Source: Candidatus Aenigmatarchaeota archaeon
GTDB taxonomy: Archaea; Aenigmatarchaeota; Aenigmatarchaeia; PWEA01
Length of the DNA: 7,324 nucleotides
Direction: 5' to 3'
NCBI GenBank assembly: GCA_003554235.1
Contig: PWFY01000057.1
Span: forward strand, 1 to 7,324
Part shown: piece by piece, positions 1-5,243 of the stretch
Position numbering within the stretch: position 1 is the stretch's first letter
Layout: every line of letters starts with the position of its first letter
Program-made: the position numbers and the translations under genes
The notes under the pieces: generated by a model
Database searches by the model: none
Told to the model about the DNA's origin: nothing
What the model saw: the letters and a program-made list of their open reading frames with translations, nothing else

Positions 1-827
1 AAAAGATGGAGAAGGAGTTGAAAGAAACAAGAAGAATTGTAAAGACATTAAACAAAGGGTTTTCTAATAGGTTAAAACCGACGGTTACGCCACATTCTGC
101 TGAAATATGTTCTGAGGATCTACTGTTTGAATCCAAAAGAATTTCCGAAGAAGAGAAAGCTCCTTTACATATGCATATAGTAGAAACGGAAAAAGAGGTA
201 GAGGAGGTTGTAGAAGAAAAGGGCATGCATCCGATCGAATACCTGGACAACTTAGGTCTCCTTGACGAGAAATTTATCGGGGCTCATGGAGTGCATCTCG
301 ATAGAGAACATATGAAGATCCTTGCTGAGAGTGGGGCTTCTGTTGTTCACAACCCATGTTCCAATATGAAACTGGCGTCGGGGATCTCACCCGTTGCGGA
401 TATGCTCAAAGAAGGTGTAAACGTGACCCTAGGAACGGACGGCGCTGCCTCCAACAACAACCTTAACATGTTCGAGGAGATGAAAATTGCTGGTCTTCTC
501 CAGAAAGTACATCACTCCGATCCCACCGTAATGTCTGTGGATGAGACTGTGAAACTTCCTTGGGAAAACGCCGGAAGGGCTCTCGGTGAGAAGATAGGAG
601 CCATAAAGAAGGGCTACCTTGCGGACTTGATCCTCGTGGACCTGGACGACGTGAGGATGAAGCCGAATCACAACCTTACTTCTAATCTTGTTTATTCCGG
701 GGCAAAGGTAGATACATCTATAATAGACGGAGAGGTGGTGATGAAGGACAACAAACTGACGAAGGTGGACGAGGAAAAGATCAAAAATAAAGCTGAGGAA
801 ATTGCAGAAGAACTCATTTCCAAGTAA
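1..827 (+). CDS. mtaD: 5-methylthioadenosine/S-adenosylhomocysteine deaminase family amidohydrolase, C-terminal part
   Basis: Metal-dependent amidohydrolase of the MtaD/DadD group, which deaminates S-adenosylhomocysteine, methylthioadenosine or 5'-deoxyadenosine in the cytoplasm. The gene enters from the left edge: the frame is open back to base 3, and the ATG at 6 is internal because the usual N-terminal beta-sandwich and the HxH metal motif are absent. About 273 of a usual 410-440 residues are visible. Counting from the ATG at 6: the APHS-like segment TPHSAEICS (28-36), the HIVET motif with His57 as metal ligand and Glu60 as substrate contact, AHGVHL (His94), HNPCSNMKLASG (115-126) and GTDGAASNNNLNM with metal ligand Asp145. 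The C-terminal GAIKKGYLADLILVD and VYSG...IIDGEVVM blocks are standard for the family. One oddity is LPWENAGRALG, where relatives usually read like MATxNGAxALG. The family call is firm; the exact substrate is not resolved by sequence. Confidence 0.93.
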   Translation, partial: KMEKELKETRRIVKTLNKGFSNRLKPTVTPHSAEICSEDLLFESKRISEEEKAPLHMHIVETEKEVEEVVEEKGMHPIEYLDNLGLLDEKFIGAHGVHLDREHMKILAESGASVVHNPCSNMKLASGISPVADMLKEGVNVTLGTDGAASNNNLNMFEEMKIAGLLQKVHHSDPTVMSVDETVKLPWENAGRALGEKIGAIKKGYLADLILVDLDDVRMKPNHNLTSNLVYSGAKVDTSIIDGEVVMKDNKLTKVDEEKIKNKAEEIAEELISK

Positions 828-830
828 CCC

Positions 831-837
831 ATTTAAG
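831..837 (+). promoter_or_regulatory. Probable TATA box (ATTTAAG) for the small membrane-protein gene
   Basis: ATTTAAG lies just after the deaminase stop. Its centre (834) is 26 bases before the ATG at 860 but only 17 before the ATG at 851. The same heptamer occurs about 27 bases before the HD-domain gene and, on the minus strand, about 29 before the methyltransferase gene. The spacing fits a leaderless transcript beginning at or near 860. Inferred from position and motif only. Confidence 0.5.
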
Positions 838-859
838 TCTCCGCTCTTTAATGAAAGTT

Positions 860-1264
860 ATGCTCGATAAAGGAATACTGTTTTTCATAGGATGTCAGTT
901 GATTCCTACACCACCATCGCCGTGTCCCGACTTCGGAGGTCAGTTCCTACTTTCGCTGATGATAGGGCTTGCGGCTCCGGACTACCTGGTTAGGCCTGTA
1001 TACGTTTTTCTGAGGTTGCTCGGCCGTTTAGTGAAGTTCCTATTCGGCTGGATCCCGCTTATAGGTAGTTTTGTCCGCGGCGTTGAAGACCTACTTAACA
1101 GGTTTCTGGAGTTTGCTTCAAAGAAGAGGAAGTCCGATAATATAGTTTTGGACAAGGTTTACAGGATATTTCTGAAGGAGGATATAATAGAGAGGATAGT
1201 ATTCGGATACTTCGTTACTGTTACGACAGGCTCGTTCTTCCTTCTTTTATGGTTTCTTGCATGA
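860..1264 (+). CDS. Small hypothetical membrane protein
   Basis: I do not recognise this protein. It has 134 residues from the ATG at 860, or 137 from an in-frame ATG at 851. The later start is preferred because the TATA-like box at 831-837 sits 26 bases before it and no Shine-Dalgarno precedes 851. A short hydrophobic N-terminus is followed by a Pro/Cys stretch (QLIPTPPSPCPDFGG, about 13-27), then a hydrophobic and partly amphipathic region (about 28-70), a charged middle with KKRK near 88-91, and a clear C-terminal membrane segment (about 115-134) ending at the stop. It is probably an integral membrane protein with two or three segments and a cytoplasmic basic loop. It starts 32 bases after the deaminase stop, so it may also be read through from that gene. 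The reading frame is intact with no homologous domain that I can name. Confidence 0.65.
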   Translation: MLDKGILFFIGCQLIPTPPSPCPDFGGQFLLSLMIGLAAPDYLVRPVYVFLRLLGRLVKFLFGWIPLIGSFVRGVEDLLNRFLEFASKKRKSDNIVLDKVYRIFLKEDIIERIVFGYFVTVTTGSFFLLLWFLA

Positions 1265-1286
1265 AAGGCGTTTTCAATCCGTTAAG

Positions 1287-1293
1287 TTTATAA
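1287..1293 (+). promoter_or_regulatory. TATA box of the Lrp/AsnC gene
   Basis: TTTATAA, centred 31 bases before the ATG at 1321, predicts a transcription start near 1316 and a leader of about five bases. Its last two bases overlap the inverted repeat at 1292-1310. No Shine-Dalgarno is visible. Confidence 0.65.
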
Positions 1294-1310
1294 GTGTTAT
1301 ACTAACACTT
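1292..1310. promoter_or_regulatory. Inverted repeat, candidate autoregulatory operator
   Basis: AAGTGTTA-TAC-TAACACTT is a perfect 8-bp inverted repeat with a 3-base spacer. It begins in the TATA box and ends about six bases before the predicted transcription start. Lrp/AsnC proteins are dimers that bind such dyads and commonly repress their own genes; a protein bound here would be expected to block polymerase recruitment. The sequence shows the dyad and its position; binding by the adjacent regulator is inference. Confidence 0.6.
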
Positions 1311-1320
1311 TGTTAATCCT

Positions 1321-1785
1321 ATGAAAGAAAACGAAAAAAGTATACTACTCGAGCTTTTAGAAGACGGAAGGAAAAATATATCTGAAATAGCCGAAAATCT
1401 CGACATATCCAGACAGACGGTCAGCAAAAAGATAAGGGAGATGAAACAGGAGGGTATCATAAAGTCATTCACATTGAAGATAGATGAAAATGCCGTTGGT
1501 CTCGGAACAAAGGCCTATGTATTTCTTGAGATAGTTCCGTCTTCAGAACTCAGACACAGGTTTGTTCAGGAGGCCAAAAAAATCAAGAAGATAAGTCAGA
1601 TCCATCACACCTTCGGGCGTTTTGATATGGTTTTAGAGGTCCTCGCAGAAAACGAAAGAGATCTTAATGGTATACTTGATCGTGTAAGAGACTTCGAAGC
1701 CGTCGAAGAGACAGAAACCTTGATACGCAAATACACAGAAAAGAACGATGCCCAGGATCCTTTCAGGTCGGTTCTTGGTCTGTAG
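1321..1785 (+). CDS. Lrp/AsnC family transcriptional regulator
   Basis: DNA-binding regulator of 154 residues, the usual length for the family. The N-terminal winged helix-turn-helix spans about 5-55, with the recognition-helix region ISEIAENLDISRQTVSKKI (about 20-38) followed by the wing GIIKSFTLKID. The C-terminal RAM (ligand-binding/oligomerisation) domain covers about 62-140 and includes the typical AYVFLEI strand and the G-R-F-D-M-V-L-E-V strand (about 99-107). Such proteins sense amino acids or related small molecules, form dimers to octamers, and act globally or locally. The start is the only sensible ATG downstream of a TATA box, giving a very short leader. A perfect inverted repeat in the promoter suggests autoregulation. 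The gene converges on ttuA with one base between the stop codons. The effector and target genes cannot be told from the sequence. Confidence 0.92.
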   Translation: MKENEKSILLELLEDGRKNISEIAENLDISRQTVSKKIREMKQEGIIKSFTLKIDENAVGLGTKAYVFLEIVPSSELRHRFVQEAKKIKKISQIHHTFGRFDMVLEVLAENERDLNGILDRVRDFEAVEETETLIRKYTEKNDAQDPFRSVLGL

Positions 1786-1786
1786 A

Positions 1787-1802
1787 TTATATCTTTTTTC
1801 TT
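1787..1802 (+). terminator. T-rich terminator candidate for the Lrp gene
   Basis: Immediately after the Lrp stop comes TTATATC followed by six T, then CTT. Archaeal RNA polymerase often stops at T-rich stretches of the non-template strand without a hairpin. This tract lies inside the last codons of the convergent ttuA gene (it encodes its terminal KKI). Assigned by position and composition only. Confidence 0.35.
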
Positions 1803-2698
1803 AGTTGGCATGCCTTACATACTTCACCGCTTGTTATCTCATCACATTCCTTGCATTCTCTGACAGAGGTTTCATCTCCAGAAAACCCATCCTTTATCTT
1901 TGGAAGCAGTTTATCGAAGGCTCTCAACGCTGTGAACTTTGTTGATGGTCTTTTCGATTCCATGTCGTTTAAAAAATCACGGACATCGAAACGCAGGCTG
2001 TCTTCAACGTACGGGCATTCCGTTTGGTGTAGTTCCAGTCCCTTTAGTTTTGCATACAGTGCTATCTCCCTTTCAGGGCTTTCTCTAAATGGTTTTACCC
2101 TCGGCACGAATTTTTCCCTGTCTAGGACTGCAGGCTTGGCTCCCAGTCTGACCATCCTCTTCATATCACCCTTGAGATAGTTCATAAATATGCTCTGAAG
2201 CTCGTCGTCCATGTTGTGTGCTGTTGCAAGCTTATCTGCTCCAATTTCCCTGCTTTTTTTGTTCAGAAGCCATCTCCGAAGAACTCCGCAGTATGTACAG
2301 CCATGGTCTTTGTCTTCCATTATCTCGTCCAAGGTCTTTCCAAAGTGGTCGTCAAATGATGCGATATGAAGCTCTATGTCCAGATCTTTGCATAACTCCT
2401 TTGCTATCTCTATGCTTTCATCTCTGTAACCTTCTATCCCCTCGTCCACTGTCAACGCGATCAGCTCAGCATCTCTCCAGTTTTCAAAGAGATTGTCCAG
2501 AAATAAAAGCAGGGCAGTTGAATCCATTCCACCGGACAGGGCAACGCATACCTTTTCATTGCTTTGGAACAACCCTTCCTTGCTTATCGTTTCCTTGGCA
2601 AGTGATTCAAACTGTTCGACAAAGTGGTCGCCGCACCAGGACTTCCCCTCATACTTCCTATGCATAACTGCCTTTTTTCCACATTTCCAACATTCCAT
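1787..2698 (-). CDS. ttuA: TtuA/Ncs6-type tRNA 2-thiolation protein
   Basis: ATP-dependent sulfurtransferase of the TtcA/TtuA/Ncs6 PP-loop group (303 residues), which makes 2-thiouridine in tRNA (position 54 for TtuA, wobble position 34 for Ncs6). Motifs in order: N-terminal zinc finger C3, C6, C22, H25; PP-loop SGGMDS at 55-60 for adenylation of the target uridine; CTYC with C134 and C137; TEC with C228; and a C-terminal zinc finger C282, C285, C294, C297. C134/C137/C228 correspond to the three Cys that hold the 4Fe-4S cluster in characterised TtuA, so the enzyme looks intact and oxygen-sensitive. The two terminal zinc fingers are the normal architecture of this branch. The ATG follows directly on the TAG of the upstream sulfur-carrier gene with no intervening base, so the two are surely co-transcribed. 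Whether it modifies U54 or U34 cannot be decided here. Confidence 0.92.
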   Translation of the reverse strand: MECWKCGKKAVMHRKYEGKSWCGDHFVEQFESLAKETISKEGLFQSNEKVCVALSGGMDSTALLLFLDNLFENWRDAELIALTVDEGIEGYRDESIEIAKELCKDLDIELHIASFDDHFGKTLDEIMEDKDHGCTYCGVLRRWLLNKKSREIGADKLATAHNMDDELQSIFMNYLKGDMKRMVRLGAKPAVLDREKFVPRVKPFRESPEREIALYAKLKGLELHQTECPYVEDSLRFDVRDFLNDMESKRPSTKFTALRAFDKLLPKIKDGFSGDETSVRECKECDEITSGEVCKACQLRKKI

Positions 2699-2899
2699 CT
2701 AACCACCAGAGACCACATTTATCAGATGGAGACATTCGTCGCCATCTACTGTTTCCTTGTTTGAGACAATTTCTCCGTCCTTTTCTGTTATTACGGTTTC
2801 GGGATTTACACCCACCTTTCTTATGATTTCTTCCACAGTCGTGCCCTTCTCGGCCGTCAAAGACTTTTCCAGGTCTTCGTGTAAGACTTTTACCGGCAT
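2699..2899 (-). CDS. ThiS/MoaD/SAMP2-like ubiquitin-fold sulfur carrier
   Basis: Small beta-grasp protein of 66 residues ending in Ser-Gly-Gly, the hallmark of ThiS, MoaD, TtuB and the archaeal SAMPs, whose C-terminal Gly is adenylated by an E1-like enzyme and carries sulfur as a thiocarboxylate. The middle (GTTVEEIIRKVGVNPETVI, then KDGEIV) matches the ThiS/SAMP2 pattern of a helix followed by two strands, and the last strand LHLINVVSGG fits the carrier tail. I chose the ATG at 2899 over an in-frame TTG at 2905: a TATA-like box at 2921-2929 is centred 26 bases before 2899, and the protein then begins directly with the first strand. It is immediately upstream of ttuA with no gap, so it is most probably the sulfur donor for that enzyme. 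By analogy with SAMP2 it could also be conjugated to proteins, but nothing in the sequence shows this. Confidence 0.85.
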   Translation of the reverse strand: MPVKVLHEDLEKSLTAEKGTTVEEIIRKVGVNPETVITEKDGEIVSNKETVDGDECLHLINVVSGG

Positions 2900-2920
2900 G
2901 CCCAAGAAATGTTCTGTCTA

Positions 2921-2929
2921 AATTTAAAT
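2921..2929 (-). promoter_or_regulatory. TATA box for the sulfur-carrier/ttuA unit
   Basis: On the minus strand this reads ATTTAAATT, centred 26 bases before the ATG at 2899, giving a leaderless transcript. It lies in the 40-bp gap after the methyltransferase stop, so the carrier/ttuA pair probably has its own promoter although it may also receive read-through. Confidence 0.6.
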
Positions 2930-2939
2930 AGGTTTCTTT

Positions 2940-3611
2940 TCAGAATTCCAGTACCCAGTAGATAGTAGATGCAAAGGGTTCGAGTATTTCTGTAAGCTTT
3001 CTGTCGATTCTGTTGACCCTTTTGGCAAATCCATAGGGCATAACCTGGTAGGCTCCGTAGGGAATAAGAAAGTAAGGGTTTGCTTCAAAGTCTTTCACGA
3101 ATTCCAAATCACTTAGAAGTTCCTCTAGATAGGAAGTTCTGAATAGATAGCTTCTCTGGGGTAAGGCCCACTGGTAAAGTGCTCGTAGACTCATGGGGTT
3201 GAAGCTTTCAAAAATAAACTTTTCCTTGGTCACCCTTTCAACTTCTTTTAGGAATACCGGCACCTGCCTTGGTCTTATAAGGTGAAGAAACCGCATGCTT
3301 GTTGAGACGTCAAAGGACTTGCCCTTGAATGGAAGCTTGAATGCATCTCCAACCAGGTAGTTTGCTCTTCCTGGTTTCAACATCTCTTTGCTTGCATCCA
3401 TCCCAACTACATCACCACCTGCTGCTTCCATGGACTCTGCGAACCTTCCGGTACCCGTGGCTATGTCCAGTATCTCCTTTCCTTTGGGATCCACTAGTTC
3501 GAGAAGTTTTTCTATCTCTTCTCTGTTGAGGACCCTTCCTCCGTGGGTAAACCTTTTATCATACCTCGATGCCACCTCTTCTCTTTGGTACCATTCCTGC
3601 CCTAGCTTCAT
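2940..3611 (-). CDS. Class I SAM-dependent methyltransferase
   Basis: A 223-residue methyltransferase with a Rossmann fold. The N-terminal segment EVASRYDKRF resembles the start of UbiE/Methyltransf_11-type enzymes. SAM-binding motif I is ILDIATGTGRFAE (47-59), the acidic residue that contacts the ribose is D71 in VVGMDAS, and GDAFKLPF (88-95) followed by FDVSTSMRFLHLI (100-112) forms the later core motifs. The C-terminal 90 residues are rich in Tyr and Phe and contain FLIPYGAYQVMPYGF, likely forming the substrate pocket or a membrane-facing surface. The substrate is not determinable; relatives act on small molecules, quinones or lipids. It is the divergent partner of the kinase-like gene, sharing a 43-bp promoter gap. 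The ATG at 3611 lies about 29 bases after a minus-strand ATTTAAG box. Confidence 0.88.
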   Translation of the reverse strand: MKLGQEWYQREEVASRYDKRFTHGGRVLNREEIEKLLELVDPKGKEILDIATGTGRFAESMEAAGGDVVGMDASKEMLKPGRANYLVGDAFKLPFKGKSFDVSTSMRFLHLIRPRQVPVFLKEVERVTKEKFIFESFNPMSLRALYQWALPQRSYLFRTSYLEELLSDLEFVKDFEANPYFLIPYGAYQVMPYGFAKRVNRIDRKLTEILEPFASTIYWVLEF

Positions 3612-3616
3612 AAGAC

Positions 3617-3623
3617 ATTTATA
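3617..3623 (+). promoter_or_regulatory. TATA box for the kinase-like gene
   Basis: ATTTATA centred about 35 bases before the ATG at 3655 predicts a start near 3646 and a leader of roughly nine bases. GAGGG at 3646-3650, four bases before the ATG, could act as a weak ribosome-binding site. Confidence 0.55.
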
Positions 3624-3631
3624 CTATAGTA
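3622..3631. promoter_or_regulatory. 10-bp palindrome between two facing TATA boxes
   Basis: TACTATAGTA is a perfect palindrome lying between the plus-strand TATA box at 3617-3623 and the minus-strand one at 3637-3643. A protein bound here would affect both divergent promoters. The palindrome is short and AT-rich, so it may be chance. Confidence 0.3.
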
Positions 3632-3636
3632 CACAA

Positions 3637-3643
3637 CTTAAAT
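3637..3643 (-). promoter_or_regulatory. TATA box for the methyltransferase gene
   Basis: ATTTAAG on the minus strand, centred about 29 bases before the ATG at 3611, implying a leaderless or near-leaderless message. It faces the plus-strand box at 3617-3623, and the two centres are 20 bp apart. Confidence 0.55.
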
Positions 3644-3654
3644 GTGAGGGTATT

Positions 3655-4509
3655 ATGAAAAGCTTAGAAGAGGAACGTACCTTCGACATTCCAAATTCTG
3701 ATATAAAGGAGGCAGTAGAGGGGAGTAGGTTCGATATAGCCTTTCTTGAGGACTTTGGAGAGTCGGAAAACACACATTTTAGTAGCGTGATAAAGGAAGT
3801 CGAAGGAGAAGATGGCAATACCTACCTTGTGAAGATAAGGCCACCGCTTTTTATCTTAAATGGGCTTATAAGTAACATGTCCAGACTGTTTCTCGGTCTA
3901 AAAAATCCAAAGGTGATAGACAACAAAGAATGGGCGAAGCGTGAAGTTGAGCATCTGAGGGAGATCTACCCCGATATGGATGTGGGCCATACGCCCTATG
4001 AAAACGCCTTCGTGATGGAGAAGATAGATGGTGAGGTAGCATGTGATATACTCTCCTCTGAAGATATAGAATTTGAACATAAGAAGAAGGTTATAACCGG
4101 TATGTCGGAGGCCTTGAGGACGCTCCACAAAAAAGATAGGTTTCACGGTGAACCCAATACACAGAACTGTCTTGTAGATGAGGAGTTTGACATCTACTGG
4201 ATAGACTTTGAGACTGAATACGACGAACGCCTGAGTAGTTCTGAGAAAAGAGCCAGGGATTTAGAGCAGTTGGCCCTTTCTGTCCTCGGTGCCTTTGAAG
4301 AAAATAAAGAAACCGGTCTGGACGACAAGGAGATAGTTGATATGATATTCAAGGCGTACGGAGACGAGAACACTATTTCACTCATAAAAAAGGACCCCAG
4401 CATACCTTTTGTGGGTCCCCACAGATTACCACAGTTTTCTTACAGCTCTCTTTTGAGGTTCTATGAGGCTCAGATGAATGTTCTCGACTACCTCGATGAA
4501 GACGAGTGA
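3655..4509 (+). CDS. Bud32/RIO-like small kinase-fold protein with HGE catalytic loop
   Basis: A 284-residue protein with the minimal lobes of an atypical protein kinase. Visible elements: YLVKIRPP with K60 as the probable ATP-binding lysine; a helix with REVEHL (96-101) that can supply the partner Glu; hinge-like FVMEKIDGE (119-127); catalytic loop HGEPNTQN (164-171); metal-binding IDFE with D184; and a following RARDLEQLAL (199-208) resembling the segment after the DFG motif in Bud32/RIO proteins. Bud32, RIO and aminoglycoside-phosphotransferase families normally have HGD in the catalytic loop; here Asp is replaced by Glu166 while Asn171 and D184 are kept. It may be a kinase or ATPase with altered chemistry, or a nucleotide-binding pseudoenzyme. 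The frame extends upstream to 3388, but that part is antisense to the methyltransferase gene; the ATG at 3655 is chosen from the TATA box and GAGGG before it. The target is unknown. Confidence 0.75.
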   Translation: MKSLEEERTFDIPNSDIKEAVEGSRFDIAFLEDFGESENTHFSSVIKEVEGEDGNTYLVKIRPPLFILNGLISNMSRLFLGLKNPKVIDNKEWAKREVEHLREIYPDMDVGHTPYENAFVMEKIDGEVACDILSSEDIEFEHKKKVITGMSEALRTLHKKDRFHGEPNTQNCLVDEEFDIYWIDFETEYDERLSSSEKRARDLEQLALSVLGAFEENKETGLDDKEIVDMIFKAYGDENTISLIKKDPSIPFVGPHRLPQFSYSSLLRFYEAQMNVLDYLDEDE

Positions 4510-4523
4510 CCCACCCACAAAAT

Positions 4524-4530
4524 ATTTAAG
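4524..4530 (+). promoter_or_regulatory. TATA box for the HD-domain gene
   Basis: ATTTAAG centred 27 bases before the ATG at 4554, giving a leaderless transcript. It sits in the 44-bp gap after the kinase-like gene, so the HD gene has its own promoter. Confidence 0.6.
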
Positions 4531-4553
4531 TTACATCATTTCTTTTAAAGACT

Positions 4554-5108
4554 ATGATCGAAAAAGACGAAGCCTTCAAGATGGTAAAGGAAAATGTAGA
4601 TACACAAAACCTCAGGAAACATATGTATGCCGTTTCTGCTATAATGGAGAGGCTTGCCGAGGAGTTCGGCGAGGATGGAAAGAGGTGGGGTATGGTAGGT
4701 CTGCTCCACGACATCGACTATGAGGATACCAAGGACGATCCTGAAAGACATGGTCTGAGATCTGCCGAGATGTTAGAAGGAAAGCTTCCAGAGGACTGCC
4801 TCAGTGCGATAAAGGCACATAACTCAATGCATACACAAGTCGAGCCAGAGGACAGGATGTCCAAATCTCTTGTGGCTGCTGATGCTGTATCCGGTCTTAT
4901 AGTTGCCACTGCTCTCGTAATGCCGGACTCAACGCTTAAGGAGGTCGGTGTGGATTCAGTTATGAAAAAGATAGACGACAGCTCCTTTGCAAGAAATATA
5001 GACAGGGATAGAATAAGGTACTGTGAGAAGGTGGGTCTAGAGCTGGAGGACTTTGTAAAACTTTCTTTGGATGCCATGGACAATGTAAGCGATATGCTGG
5101 GACTCTAG
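4554..5108 (+). CDS. HD-domain (HDIG-type) phosphohydrolase
   Basis: A 184-residue cytoplasmic HD-superfamily protein, a full-length match to the compact single-domain HDIG proteins of archaea and bacteria. The metal-site residues are present in order: H23 in LRKHMYAV, H52-D53 in [10 protein letters not shown]66 in ERHG, H89 in IKAHN, and D110 in VAADAVSG. Family members hydrolyse phosphate esters of nucleotides or nucleic acids using one or two metal ions; the physiological substrate of this subgroup is generally unassigned. The start ATG at 4554 is set by a TATA box 27 bases upstream. The stop TAG at 5106-5108 overlaps the stop of the convergent small zinc-protein gene within one CTAG. No fused partner domain is present. 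Confidence 0.85.
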   Translation: MIEKDEAFKMVKENVDTQNLRKHMYAVSAIMERLAEEFGEDGKRWGMVGLLHDIDYEDTKDDPERHGLRSAEMLEGKLPEDCLSAIKAHNSMHTQVEPEDRMSKSLVAADAVSGLIVATALVMPDSTLKEVGVDSVMKKIDDSSFARNIDRDRIRYCEKVGLELEDFVKLSLDAMDNVSDMLGL

Positions 5109-5242
5109 GACCTGGCTTCCAGTCTTCCTTTACATATTTTACAACCCCTGTCCAGTTTACAGTCCGTGCATACGAGGGCCCCGCAAAAAGAACAGCCCGT
5201 TAGTTTTCTGTTTTCTCCACAGGACTGACAAATACCTTTCAT
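5105..5242 (-). CDS. 45-residue protein with four CxxC pairs (probable zinc microprotein)
   Basis: A short reading frame that is easily missed. It encodes 45 residues with eight Cys in four CxxC pairs: C5/C8, C17/C20, C25/C28 and C34/C37, which suits two zinc ions, possibly in a cross-braced B-box- or RING-like arrangement or as two ribbons. The tail after the last pair (KGRLEARS) is basic. The ATG at 5242-5240 comes one base after the TGA of the GbsR-like gene, so the two are almost certainly one transcript with coupled translation. The stop codon shares CTAG with the stop of the convergent HD gene. Archaea carry many small zinc-finger proteins of about this size, some thought to bind RNA or protein; I cannot assign this one to a named family. 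The ordered Cys spacing and operonic start make chance unlikely. Confidence 0.78.
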   Translation of the reverse strand: MKGICQSCGENRKLTGCSFCGALVCTDCKLDRGCKICKGRLEARS

Positions 5243-5243
5243 A

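Noticed and set aside
6..8. ATG at the left edge as the true start of the deaminase
   Set aside because: The frame stays open to the window edge and the N-terminal third of the family, including the HxH metal motif, is missing, so the gene must begin outside the window.
860..901. Lipoprotein signal (lipobox) ending in FIGC in the small membrane protein
   Set aside because: The hydrophobic stretch before the Cys is only about seven residues and the position three before the Cys is Phe, so the match to a lipobox is poor.
1292..1310. Inverted repeat at the Lrp promoter as a terminator of the upstream gene
   Set aside because: The stem is AT-rich, no T-run follows it, and it overlaps a TATA box next to a start codon, which fits an operator better.
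2218..2702. Plus-strand frames opposite ttuA
   Set aside because: They are antisense to intact PP-loop and zinc-finger motifs, have shadow-like Ser/Leu/Pro composition and no promoter or recognisable domain.
3388..3654. Upstream extension of the kinase-like reading frame by 89 codons
   Set aside because: This part is antisense to the clear methyltransferase gene, is Ser/Pro-rich like a shadow frame, and lies upstream of the TATA box and GAGGG that precede the ATG at 3655.
3655..5108. Kinase-like protein, HD hydrolase and methyltransferase as a defence or nucleotide-signalling island
   Set aside because: No nuclease, cyclase, toxin or membrane effector is present, each gene has its own housekeeping-like promoter, and composition is uniform with the neighbours.
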